DNA from: Pseudomonadota bacterium | GTDB taxonomy: Bacteria; Pseudomonadota; Gammaproteobacteria; UBA11654 | Direction of reading: 5' to 3' | Length of the DNA stretch: 14,090 nt | Assembly (NCBI GenBank): GCA_029979325.1 | Contig: JAPOHS010000028.1 | Coordinates: 1 to 14,090, forward strand | Shown: one piece after another, positions 1 to 7,697 of the stretch | Numbering within the stretch: position 1 is the first letter of the stretch | Layout of the letters: every line of letters begins with the position of its first letter | Translations under genes and position numbers: made by a program | The notes under the pieces: model-generated | What the model was told of the DNA's origin: nothing | The model's input: only the letters and a program-made list of their open reading frames with translations | Databases searched by the model: none

Positions 1-18
1 GCGTAAACCCTTTTAAAT

Positions 19-1077
<1,059 letters not shown>

Positions 1078-1099
1078 TTAAGTTAAGTGGATTGAGATG

Positions 1100-1363
1100 C
1101 TAGTCTGAAAGAGGTGTGACTATTGCGTACTGCTTTAAGCTAGGACCTTTTTTCTCAAATTTAAGTTCGCCATCGATTTTAGCAAACAAGGTGTGATCCT
1201 TACCGATGCCAACATTTTTACCCGGGTGAAATTTGGTCCCTCTCTGCCTAACAATGATATTGCCAGCTTGAACTATCTGTCCGCCATACTTCTTTAATCC
1301 GAGTCTTTTGGACTCTGAATCTCTTCCGTTTCTGGAACTTCCGCCTGCTTTCTTGTGTGCCAT
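1100..1363 (-). CDS. rpmA: 50S ribosomal protein L27
   Basis: Ribosomal protein L27 of the large subunit, whose N-terminus reaches toward the peptidyl-transferase centre. The 87-residue sequence starts [16 protein letters not shown], the standard non-cleaved bacterial N-terminus, and contains the family signature [13 protein letters not shown] followed by [12 protein letters not shown]. The length is normal. A GAGGG Shine-Dalgarno-like sequence lies a few bases before the ATG. The gene follows rplU after 18 bases on the same strand, so the two are surely cotranscribed from the promoter upstream of rplU. Confidence 0.98.
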   Translation of the reverse strand: MAHKKAGGSSRNGRDSESKRLGLKKYGGQIVQAGNIIVRQRGTKFHPGKNVGIGKDHTLFAKIDGELKFEKKGPSLKQYAIVTPLSD

Positions 1364-1381
1364 GTTAAGCCCTCTAGATGT

Positions 1382-1726
1382 TTACTCTTTCTCTTCCTTC
1401 TTGGCTGCTGCCTTCTTCACACTGATGTTCGTTATTTCAACCAGCGAATATTGTTGGCGATGCCCGAAGTTTCTTTTGTAATTCTTTCTTCTTTTGAACT
1501 TCACTACTTCAATCTTTTTTGACTTTCCCTCATCAAGTACCTTTGCTTCAACCTTGGCGTCTTTTAAGTATGGAGTTCCAATTTTAAGATCGGCACCCTC
1601 ACCCACTGATAGCACTTCATCAAAGACTACCTTTTTACCAATTTCAGCATCGAGTTTTTCTAACTTCAGCTTCTCGCCTTTTGTGACTCGGTACTGCTTA
1701 CCGCCTGTTTTAATTATTGCGTACAT
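1382..1726 (-). CDS. rplU: 50S ribosomal protein L21
   Basis: Ribosomal protein L21, a 23S rRNA-binding large-subunit protein. It opens MYAIIKTGGKQYRV, the usual family start. The central segment VVKFKRRKNYKRNFGHRQ carries the conserved basic RNA-binding signature. The frame is open 11 codons further upstream, but that stretch has no family homology and covers the promoter, so the ATG at 1726 is chosen. The 114 residues exceed the usual 103 or so because of a short Lys/Ala/Glu-rich tail ending KKAAAKKEEKE. First gene of rplU-rpmA(-obgE), divergent from ispB. Confidence 0.97.
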   Translation of the reverse strand: MYAIIKTGGKQYRVTKGEKLKLEKLDAEIGKKVVFDEVLSVGEGADLKIGTPYLKDAKVEAKVLDEGKSKKIEVVKFKRRKNYKRNFGHRQQYSLVEITNISVKKAAAKKEEKE

Positions 1727-1758
1727 TTTTTTCCAAAATCCAATGTAAAGTGAACGCA

Positions 1759-1787
1759 ATTCTATAGATTAAACCTTTTTTATTCAA
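1759..1787 (-). promoter_or_regulatory. Probable sigma70-type promoter for rplU-rpmA
   Basis: On the minus strand, TTGAAT (four of six matches to the -35 consensus) and TAGAAT (five of six matches to the -10 consensus) are separated by exactly 17 bases. The predicted transcription start is near 1752, giving a leader of about 25 bases before the rplU ATG. No L21-type autoregulatory leader fold is apparent in so short a leader. Confidence 0.6.
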
Positions 1788-1801
1788 TAATTTTAATGGT
1801 C

Positions 1802-1810
1802 TGATATATT
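1802..1810 (+). promoter_or_regulatory. Possible extended -10 promoter element for ispB-trhO
   Basis: The sequence TGATATATT fits an extended -10 element (TGn followed by TATATT, five of six matches to TATAAT). No convincing -35 lies 16-18 bases upstream, as expected for extended -10 promoters. The predicted start near 1817 is about 30 bases before the ispB ATG. Confidence 0.4.
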
Positions 1811-1847
1811 GTCCAAGCTTTCATGAAAATTGAGAATGATGGAGATA

Positions 1848-2852
1848 ATGAAAAGCATAGAAAAAATTGTTAATGAAAAAGCTTCTTTAGATGAAATCAG
1901 AGATCTGGTTTCTGAAGAATGGTCATTGCTCGATCAAGAGATAGAGAAACAGCTATCAAGCGACATAGAGCTTATCAATAACATTTCTCAATACATTGTC
2001 AACAGTGGTGGGAAAAGAATCAGGCCACTCATGGTTCTGTTATCAGCAAAAGCTTGTGGTGCTAAAGATATTGATCGAATTGTGAAAGCGGCATCAATGA
2101 TCGAGTTTATTCATACTGCTACCCTACTACATGATGATGTGGTGGATGATTCAGACTCAAGAAGGGGTATTAAAACAGCGCACCAAAGTTTTGGGAACGA
2201 ATCAACAATTCTGGTTGGAGACTTCTTATATTCAAGGGCTTTTCAAATCATGGTTCAAATCAATCATATGGGAATCATGGAGGTTATGTCAGATGCGACA
2301 AATACAATTGCTGAAGGCGAAGTATTGCAACTGATCAATAGCGGAAATCCCAAAACCAATAAAGAGCAGTACCTTGAGGTTATTTATCGGAAGACGGGGA
2401 AACTCTTTGAGGCAGCAATGGTTGTCGGTGGGCTTTTAAGTCATCAATCTCAAACTGTAATTGGTAATTTACAAATTTTCGGTAAAGAATTGGGTATGGC
2501 ATACCAAATTGTAGATGATGTATTGGATTACAGTTCTTCATTTGAAATCATGGGAAAAGATGTGGGCGATGATCTTGCTGAAGGAAAGGCAACTCTGCCG
2601 ATGATCTATGCACTCCAGCGAGCAACACCGGATATGCAGCAAATAATTAGTCAAGCCATATTGAATAAAGATGCAACGAATACAGAAGCAATCATTGATT
2701 GCATTCAAACAACAGGATCAATTGCCTCTTCAATTAATGATGCCAGTGAGAAAACAGAATTTGCATTGCATTCAATCCAATCAATCGATAACAACTTATA
2801 CAAAGAAGCATTGATTAACTTGGCAGAAATCATATTGCATCGAACTTATTGA
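1848..2852 (+). CDS. ispB: Polyprenyl diphosphate synthase (octaprenyl-type)
   Basis: Trans-isoprenyl diphosphate synthase that elongates farnesyl diphosphate with isopentenyl units to make the side chain of ubiquinone. The sequence shows GGKRIRP (residues 54-60), the first aspartate-rich motif DDVVD (96-100) inside IHTATLLHDDVVD, GDFLYSRAF, and the second motif DDVLD (223-227) followed by GKDVGDDLAEGKATLP. From this start it has 334 residues, close to E. coli IspB (323). Upstream in-frame TTG (1830) and ATG (1836, 1839) codons are possible starts; ATG 1848 aligns best with the E. coli N-terminus. Position divergent from rplU is typical of gamma- and betaproteobacterial ispB. The product chain length (C40 or otherwise) cannot be fixed from sequence alone. 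Confidence 0.94.
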   Translation: MKSIEKIVNEKASLDEIRDLVSEEWSLLDQEIEKQLSSDIELINNISQYIVNSGGKRIRPLMVLLSAKACGAKDIDRIVKAASMIEFIHTATLLHDDVVDDSDSRRGIKTAHQSFGNESTILVGDFLYSRAFQIMVQINHMGIMEVMSDATNTIAEGEVLQLINSGNPKTNKEQYLEVIYRKTGKLFEAAMVVGGLLSHQSQTVIGNLQIFGKELGMAYQIVDDVLDYSSSFEIMGKDVGDDLAEGKATLPMIYALQRATPDMQQIISQAILNKDATNTEAIIDCIQTTGSIASSINDASEKTEFALHSIQSIDNNLYKEALINLAEIILHRTY

Positions 2853-2859
2853 AGAAAGG

Positions 2860-3783
2860 GTGAGCGAAAAGAACACAGTCATATCTTTCTATAAATTCGT
2901 CAACTGGGGAGGCATTTCAAAAAGAAAGAAAGAATTAGAAAGCTTTTGCAAAGAGAGGAATATTCTTGGCACTGTTATTCTTGCCAATGAGGGCATCAAT
3001 GGGACCATTTCTGGCAAAGACGAAAACATTAAAGAAGTTGTAGAATTCTTAAAATCCGATCCTGATCTTGAGGATTTGAATCCAAAATACTCTTATGCAT
3101 CTGGAGAAACCTTTGGAAGGATGAAGGTAAAGATAAAGAAAGAAATTGTCACGATGGGTGTAAATGGCATCGAGCCTTCTGAAGTCACTGGAGAGCATAT
3201 AGAAGATGAAAAATGGAATGAAATGATCAAGGATCCCGATACTCTAGTGATTGATACCCGAAATCAGTATGAATATTCCATCGGCACCTTTAAAAATGCC
3301 ATTAATCCCAAGACCGATTCATTCAGGGAATTTCCAAAATGGATTGATGACAACCTAGAGGAGTTAATGATCAATAAGAAAAGAGTTGCCATGTTTTGCA
3401 CTGGAGGTATTCGTTGTGAAAAAGCGAGCTCACTGATGATTAAGAAAGGATGCAAAGATGTCTATCAATTAGATGGTGGCGTCATAAAGTACCTCGAGGA
3501 AGTGAATGAATCTGAAAGCCTTTGGAATGGTGAATGTTTTGTTTTTGATGATCGCGTGTCGATCAAACATGGATTAGTCGAAGGTGATTTCTCTCTTTGT
3601 CATGCCTGCAGGATGCCAGTCAGTGAAGAAGATATTGCATCGGATGAGTATATTGAAGGCATTAGCTGCCCAAATTGTTTTGGAACTCACAGCGAAGAAA
3701 AAAAGAAGCGCTTTGCAGAAAGACAAAAACAAATCAAACTCGCGAAGCAGAGGGGTGAAAAACACATTGGCAAAATATATTGA
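2860..3783 (+). CDS. trhO: tRNA uridine(34) hydroxylase, rhodanese-fold TrhO/YceA
   Basis: Member of the TrhO (YceA, UPF0176) family, which uses O2 to hydroxylate U34 of certain tRNAs and so supports cmo5U/mo5U formation. An N-terminal acylphosphatase-like domain (TVISFYKFVNW, LANEGINGTISG) precedes a rhodanese domain (about 125-220) with active-site loop CTGGIRCEKAS, catalytic Cys180 and the second Cys186. A C-terminal part carries CHAC (247-250) and CPNC (270-273), a likely zinc site. At 307 residues it is shorter than E. coli YceA (350), mainly in the cysteine-rich tail. It starts with GTG seven bases after the ispB stop, so the two are probably cotranscribed. Both need oxygen or respiratory context, but a functional link is not shown. 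Confidence 0.93.
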   Translation: MSEKNTVISFYKFVNWGGISKRKKELESFCKERNILGTVILANEGINGTISGKDENIKEVVEFLKSDPDLEDLNPKYSYASGETFGRMKVKIKKEIVTMGVNGIEPSEVTGEHIEDEKWNEMIKDPDTLVIDTRNQYEYSIGTFKNAINPKTDSFREFPKWIDDNLEELMINKKRVAMFCTGGIRCEKASSLMIKKGCKDVYQLDGGVIKYLEEVNESESLWNGECFVFDDRVSIKHGLVEGDFSLCHACRMPVSEEDIASDEYIEGISCPNCFGTHSEEKKKRFAERQKQIKLAKQRGEKHIGKIY

Positions 3784-3803
3784 GGTATTGATGCCAAAAA
3801 CAA

Positions 3804-3832
3804 TCAAGGAGCCAGAATAATTGACTCCTTGA
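3804..3832. terminator. Hairpin terminator between convergent genes
   Basis: TCAAGGAG and CTCCTTGA form a perfect 8-bp stem around a 13-base loop, and two further pairs can form past one mismatch. It sits between the convergent trhO and the secreted-protein gene. On the minus strand the stem is followed by ATTGTTTTT, a fair U-tract, so it best terminates the minus-strand gene. On the plus strand the downstream bases are A-rich, which suits termination less well. Confidence 0.55.
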
Positions 3833-3843
3833 AAGAAAAAAGA

Positions 3844-4527
3844 CTAGTCTTGAATCAAAATCAATAAATCATCTGAATGTTCGAGGATATCGAGTTTTGC
3901 TGTTGCAAGCTCCTCCCCTAAGATCTTATTGATTGCATCGTGTTTTTTTCCAAAATCTGAGAAATTCTCAAATCCACAATCAATATAGTGAGCTATTTCA
4001 GGCCCCCAAGAATGAAAATAAAGGTTACATGCTCCAAATGCTCTGCTGAATGCATCAAAGAGTTTATCGGCTCTCTCTTGTCTTTCTGCAATAGTCAGAT
4101 ATGGTCCAAATTTCCATTTCATCCAAAGAAGATTGACTGGAGCTTCACTCAAATTGGCTTTTTGAACATGCAAAATATGATCGGTGTGGCCAGAATAATT
4201 TTGAGTAATTGCCATGCGATCATCATCTGCATCTGATTTGATACGAATCGCTTCAAATTGATCAAAATCAGTGAAGAAGCAATAGGCATAAAAGGCTCTT
4301 TGGCCTCCATACCAATGACGATAAAGTCCACAATTATTGAATCCATATGATTCCTGATCAAGTTGCAATTGAACCAACTCCTTCTCAAGTTCAGCTGGAT
4401 TTTGGCCAGGTGATATTTCATATGTTGAAAGCAACATATATCCATTATCAACAGGTTCATCGGCCGCGTGACCATCGGCATTGAGGTCAAATGTAATCAA
4501 TGCCATTAAGGTTAATAAAATTCTCAT
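3844..4527 (-). CDS. Secreted two-repeat protein of unknown function
   Basis: No family recognised. The 227-residue product starts with a signal-peptide-like stretch (MRILLTLMALITF, likely cleavage near residue 21), so it is probably periplasmic or outer-membrane associated; there is no lipobox. The mature part consists of two related domains of about 100 residues. Residues 63-91 and 164-192 align without gaps and share F..C.LY.H..G, a Tyr and a second Cys (C66/H71/C83 and C167/H172/C184). Each domain ends near a His-[TS]-Asp segment (H114 and H217). Paired domains with beta-alpha-beta character resemble dimeric alpha/beta-barrel proteins in outline, but this is only an inference. The start is well supported by a near-perfect Shine-Dalgarno sequence. 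The gene stands alone, convergent to trhO and divergent from the next operon. Confidence 0.85.
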   Translation of the reverse strand: MRILLTLMALITFDLNADGHAADEPVDNGYMLLSTYEISPGQNPAELEKELVQLQLDQESYGFNNCGLYRHWYGGQRAFYAYCFFTDFDQFEAIRIKSDADDDRMAITQNYSGHTDHILHVQKANLSEAPVNLLWMKWKFGPYLTIAERQERADKLFDAFSRAFGACNLYFHSWGPEIAHYIDCGFENFSDFGKKHDAINKILGEELATAKLDILEHSDDLLILIQD

Positions 4528-4531
4528 AAAA

Positions 4532-4538
4532 CCCTCCT
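4532..4538 (-). promoter_or_regulatory. Strong ribosome binding site of the secreted-protein gene
   Basis: Minus-strand AGGAGGG four bases before the ATG at 4527 is one of the best Shine-Dalgarno matches in the window, where most genes have weak or absent ones. It fixes the start codon and suggests high translation. Confidence 0.8.
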
Positions 4539-4610
4539 TTTTTTATGATTATTTAATCCTATATGATCTCAATCATTTTTAAAGTTTAAAAAATATCTTA
4601 AATCTATAAG

Positions 4611-4651
4611 CAATCAATCAAAACCTCTGAAATAGAGTGTATGATTGGTTG
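4611..4651 (+). repeat. Inverted repeat directly before the membrane-protein start
   Basis: CAATCAATCA (4611-4620) and TGATTGGTTG (4642-4651) can pair over all ten positions as RNA, with one U-G wobble, around a 21-base loop that holds a second small stem (CTCT/AGAG). The right arm ends two bases before the ATG at 4654. It could mask the translation start as an mRNA hairpin or serve as an operator. A -10-like TATAAG lies at 4605-4610, immediately upstream. Confidence 0.5.
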
Positions 4652-4653
4652 TA

Positions 4654-5271
4654 ATGAAAATAGATGCAAAAATGAGTGCTTGGATTTTCCCAGTCCATAT
4701 ATATGCATTACTTGTACCACTGATTTTGATACCTGCAATCATTCAAAATGAATCGTTTCTAAATGACCGAGTTTTTCAACAAAGTATTATCTTTTATGGG
4801 GTTTTATTTTTGATGGCAGGAAGCTTTTTTGAAGTCTGGCAAAATCACATGGATGAATGGTATGTCACTGGTGATTCTGCAAGTGGCAATGGATACAGCT
4901 TACTTGATGGTCTGTTCTCCTTTTCTATATTGATTGGCCAATGCATCATCCTATATGCACTGATTGGAAACCTATCTGTGATTAAATTCTCATGTTTAAT
5001 CCTGATTCTGGTCATGCCAATTATGTATTACAGAAAAATACTCCCTTTTTTGCCTCTTACAATCATAGGGATTGCAAATACCATCACTGCATATCTTATT
5101 TTTAAAGAAGAGGTAATTTTTCTTCAGTTTTTTACCATTGCTCTCACTGTCATATGTTTCAATAAGCTTATTGAAACTGAGAATCAGTTCTATCATGGAC
5201 TGACAACCTTATTTGCATCCAGTGGAATTATTTTCTTATACCTCGCTATCGAACTTGCAGCAAATGGATAG
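4654..5271 (+). CDS. Seven-helix integral membrane protein, unknown function
   Basis: Family not recognised. From the ATG at 4654 the product has 205 residues and is almost wholly hydrophobic, with about seven membrane segments (roughly 11-30, 44-62, 83-104, 108-127, 131-150, 154-170, 183-203). The loop after helix 2 is polar, with a conserved-looking run FEVWQNHMDEWY (59-70), then Asp74 and Asp85. These His and acidic residues next to the membrane could bind a metal or substrate, but this is not established. An in-frame TTG at 4645 is an alternative start; the hairpin just upstream makes either start hard to judge. The 3' end overlaps the FAD oxidoreductase start by eight bases, so the two are likely translationally coupled and possibly functional partners. 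Confidence 0.82.
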   Translation: MKIDAKMSAWIFPVHIYALLVPLILIPAIIQNESFLNDRVFQQSIIFYGVLFLMAGSFFEVWQNHMDEWYVTGDSASGNGYSLLDGLFSFSILIGQCIILYALIGNLSVIKFSCLILILVMPIMYYRKILPFLPLTIIGIANTITAYLIFKEEVIFLQFFTIALTVICFNKLIETENQFYHGLTTLFASSGIIFLYLAIELAANG

Positions 5272-6457
5272 AAGAGCGTTTACAAAATTAATGGGGCTTT
5301 TGGCTTTACCATCCAGTAAGAGTTTTGGAGAGATAATTGGGAACCCAAAAATAGTCGTCATTGGTGCTGGCATCATCGGAACAATGATTGCATATGAACT
5401 GGTTAAAAAAGGGGCTAGGGTCATCCTAATTGACAAAGAAATTCCGGCCTCTGGTGCAAGCGGAAACTCTTTCTCTTGGATTAATGCAACATATCCAAAA
5501 AAGCCCTTCAGCTATAATCTTCTATCTCAAATGGGAATTGAAGCCTACAAAAATCTAGAGAGAGAATTTCAATTTGATATTAAATGGAGCGGTTCACTCG
5601 AGTGGTTTGAAGAACTCGATCAACAAGAAAAATTATTTGCTGAAATCAAAGCAATAAAAAAATACCCAAGATACACACCTGTGAGCCTGATCTCATCAGT
5701 GGAAGCAGAATTTATGGAGCCCAAAGTTTTCTTTGGAGATGAGAATACAATCGTGCATTCTGAGTCAGATGGAGCCATAGATACAATCCAGGCAATTCAA
5801 ATGATTCACAATGAGTTCGAAAGATTAGGAGGAGAAAGTATTTTTTCCTGTGAGTTTCTAAAACTCAATGAAAAAAATGGGAGGCTCAGCTCAATCGATA
5901 CAACCATGGGAAAATTTGAAGTTGATCATGCAGTTTTTGCATGTGGAATAGATACCGATAACAACCTGAGTATAGATACCTCATCAACTCCAACACCTGG
6001 AATCATTTTGAAATCTAAACCAGTCGAGAATCGTTTCAATAAAATAATTGTTGGTCCAGGCGTGCATATTCATCAGCAAAATGACGGGTCAATCGTATTG
6101 GGAGAGCAAGATGGTGCTCCCTTAAGCCACTTTGATCGCCTCAAGGAACGGCCAAGCAGATTTCCAAATAAGGAATTTGAAGAGTTGCATACTGAAAGAA
6201 TCATAAACACAGCAAAAAATTTCACCACTGGGCTTGAAGATATTGTGATTGAAAAAGTCTCGATAGGATGGAGACCTTTGCCAAAAGATCGGATTCCTAT
6301 AATTGGAAGATTCAAGAAAACAAAAGGCGTCTACGTCTCCATGATGCACAGCGGAATCAGTTTGGCAGCTATTGTATCGAAATTAGTCTCTGAAGAGATT
6401 TTAGAAAACAAAAATATTCCTATTCTCGATGATTTTAGACCATCCAGATTTGCTTGA
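5264..6457 (+). CDS. FAD-dependent oxidoreductase (DAO family) with Tat-like N-terminus
   Basis: Member of the glycine/D-amino-acid oxidase (DAO, DadA-like) superfamily, flavoenzymes that oxidise amines or amino acids. The dinucleotide fold is clear at residues 30-57: VVIGAGIIGT with GAGIIG at 34-39 and Asp57 ending strand 2. The C-terminal FAD-contact region GWRPLPKDRIPIIGRF and the segment MMHSGISLAA are also typical. The start at ATG 5264 (397 residues) gives MDRRAFTKLMGLLALP, a good twin-arginine (RRxFxK) signal core with a short hydrophobic stretch, suggesting export of a folded, FAD-loaded enzyme. The frame is open 17 codons further upstream, but that would overlap the preceding gene by 59 bases and bury the motif. 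The substrate is unknown. Whether the N-terminus really directs Tat export is unproven because the hydrophobic region is short. Confidence 0.9.
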   Translation: MDRRAFTKLMGLLALPSSKSFGEIIGNPKIVVIGAGIIGTMIAYELVKKGARVILIDKEIPASGASGNSFSWINATYPKKPFSYNLLSQMGIEAYKNLEREFQFDIKWSGSLEWFEELDQQEKLFAEIKAIKKYPRYTPVSLISSVEAEFMEPKVFFGDENTIVHSESDGAIDTIQAIQMIHNEFERLGGESIFSCEFLKLNEKNGRLSSIDTTMGKFEVDHAVFACGIDTDNNLSIDTSSTPTPGIILKSKPVENRFNKIIVGPGVHIHQQNDGSIVLGEQDGAPLSHFDRLKERPSRFPNKEFEELHTERIINTAKNFTTGLEDIVIEKVSIGWRPLPKDRIPIIGRFKKTKGVYVSMMHSGISLAAIVSKLVSEEILENKNIPILDDFRPSRFA

Positions 6458-6490
6458 TATGCGAATGTACAAATGTAAAATGGCGTCTAA

Positions 6491-6643
6491 ATGAAAGCAG
6501 ATAATAAATACATACTAATATTTGGCGGATTGGCTTCTATCCCTTTTATTATTCTGGTGTTATTCAATGCCTGGGCCTTTCTATCTATGCTTTTCTTTCC
6601 TGAATACAACCCAGTAGCAGTCATTTGCGGTCCAAGAGTATAA
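6491..6643 (+). CDS. Small membrane peptide, 50 residues, unknown
   Basis: A 50-codon frame begins at ATG 6491 and fills the otherwise empty gap between the FAD oxidoreductase and the copper chaperone. The product has a short polar N-terminus (MKADNKY), then about 30 hydrophobic residues (ILIFGG to MLFF, residues 8-37) forming one or two membrane passes, and a short tail ending CGPRV. It overlaps the proposed TTG start of the PCu(A)C gene by 19 bases, compatible with translational coupling. No Shine-Dalgarno sequence is evident and no family is recognised. Small single-span peptides do accompany cytochrome oxidase assembly genes in other bacteria, but that role here is only an inference from the neighbours. 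Confidence 0.45.
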   Translation: MKADNKYILIFGGLASIPFIILVLFNAWAFLSMLFFPEYNPVAVICGPRV

Positions 6644-7077
6644 AACCTCTATTTCTGCTAGCCTTCTTATTGATGTCTTTTGGGCAAGAGAGTTTTGCAG
6701 AACTTAAGGTGAAAGATGCATGGGTCAGGTCAGCACCACCAAATTCGCAAATATTTTCAGGCTATTTGGATTTTAAAAACATCACTTCTGATAAAATCAT
6801 AATCAAGAAGATACAGTCGAATGCTTTTGAAAAAATTGAAATACATTCTTCGTCTATTGAAGATGGGATATCCTCAATGAGGAAAGCAGATACACTTGAA
6901 ATTCCTGCACACTCTGAAGTGAAGCTGCAGCCAGGTGGTTATCATCTGATGCTGATTAATCCAAGAAAAGCAATCAAAGAGAACAATCCTATTGAACTGA
7001 TGATCTACTATGAAGCTGAAGAAAGAACCAAGATTTTAAGACTCGATGCAATCGTTTTAAGGAATGGTTATGAGTAA
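6625..7077 (+). CDS. Periplasmic copper chaperone PCu(A)C
   Basis: PCu(A)C-family (DUF461) chaperone that binds Cu(I) in the periplasm and helps load the CuA site of cytochrome c oxidase, usually with Sco. The full copper signature H-x10-M-x21-H-x-M is present with exact spacing: His74, Met85, His107 and Met109, around the typical PAHSEVKLQPGGYHLML. A clear signal peptide (PLFLLAFLLMSFG, cleavage after ESFA at about residue 25) precedes the cupredoxin-like domain. The 150-residue length is normal. The start is TTG at 6625, because the only ATG nearby lies inside the signal peptide. No Shine-Dalgarno sequence is visible, so it probably relies on coupling to the small upstream frame. The gene overlaps the Sco gene by eight bases. 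Confidence 0.92.
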   Translation: MRSKSIKPLFLLAFLLMSFGQESFAELKVKDAWVRSAPPNSQIFSGYLDFKNITSDKIIIKKIQSNAFEKIEIHSSSIEDGISSMRKADTLEIPAHSEVKLQPGGYHLMLINPRKAIKENNPIELMIYYEAEERTKILRLDAIVLRNGYE

Positions 7078-7693
7078 AAGAAACATCATTTTTATTCTGC
7101 TTATTCTCACGGGTATAACTGGTCTATTTACTTATTTTCAATCATTGCCATCTCTTTTAGAAAAAAAACCAACTCTTGTTTCAGGCAAAATTCTTGCAAG
7201 ACCAATGGAGATAGATCGATTTGAACTGATAGATCAAAAAAATGAAGTTTTCAACAATAAAAGTCTCGAAGGAGGTTGGACGGTTCTCTTTTTTGGTTAT
7301 ACAAACTGTCCTGATGTTTGCCCAACCACTATATATAAATTGGCTGAAATCAAAAATGAGCTAAAAGAAGATCTATCCTCAACCAGCTTCAATACCGTTT
7401 TGGTGACGCTCGATCCAGATCGAGATTCAACAGATAGATTGAAAGAGTATATTGGTTATTTTGATGAAAGCATGCTCGGTGTGACGGGCACGTATGAAAA
7501 TATACAGTCTTTCACCTCAAGTCTCAGCGTGTTCTATCAAAGAATCAATAAAGAAGAAGGTTATGATTTCAATCACACCGCCTCAATCTTCGTTTTTAAC
7601 AAAGATGGTTCGCTTTTTGCAACAATGAGTCCAGCAAATACCATCGGTGAATTAACGCAAGACTTTTATACGATATTAAATAACTTCGAGTAA
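7070..7693 (+). CDS. SCO1/SenC family copper metallochaperone
   Basis: Sco protein: membrane-anchored, thioredoxin-fold copper chaperone and thiol reductase for CuA assembly in cytochrome c oxidase. An N-terminal membrane anchor (IIFILLILTGITGLF, residues 6-20) is followed by the thioredoxin-like domain with the copper ligands CPDVC (Cys80, Cys84, within FFGYTNCPDVCP) and the distal His169 in DFNHTAS. The family motif VTLDPDRDS is also present. Of two nearby ATGs, 7070 is preferred (207 residues) because AAGGA at 7059-7063 lies six bases before it; ATG 7064 would be too close. It overlaps the PCu(A)C gene, and the two proteins are known partners in copper handover. The gene ends four bases from the convergent DUF169 gene with no visible terminator. 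Confidence 0.95.
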   Translation: MSKRNIIFILLILTGITGLFTYFQSLPSLLEKKPTLVSGKILARPMEIDRFELIDQKNEVFNNKSLEGGWTVLFFGYTNCPDVCPTTIYKLAEIKNELKEDLSSTSFNTVLVTLDPDRDSTDRLKEYIGYFDESMLGVTGTYENIQSFTSSLSVFYQRINKEEGYDFNHTASIFVFNKDGSLFATMSPANTIGELTQDFYTILNNFE

Positions 7694-7697
7694 TACT

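Noticed and set aside
1727..1759. N-terminally extended L21
   Set aside because: The extra codons have no family homology and overlap the likely leader and promoter; L21 proteins start at MYA.
4149..4490. Second minus-strand frame inside the secreted-protein gene
   Set aside because: It overlaps a gene with a signal peptide, internal repeats and a strong ribosome binding site; the alternative translation is Met/Ile-rich and looks like a frame shadow.
4563..4576. ATGAT-CTCA-ATCAT dyad as an operator
   Set aside because: Five-base arms in AT-rich sequence are expected by chance; nothing else supports it.
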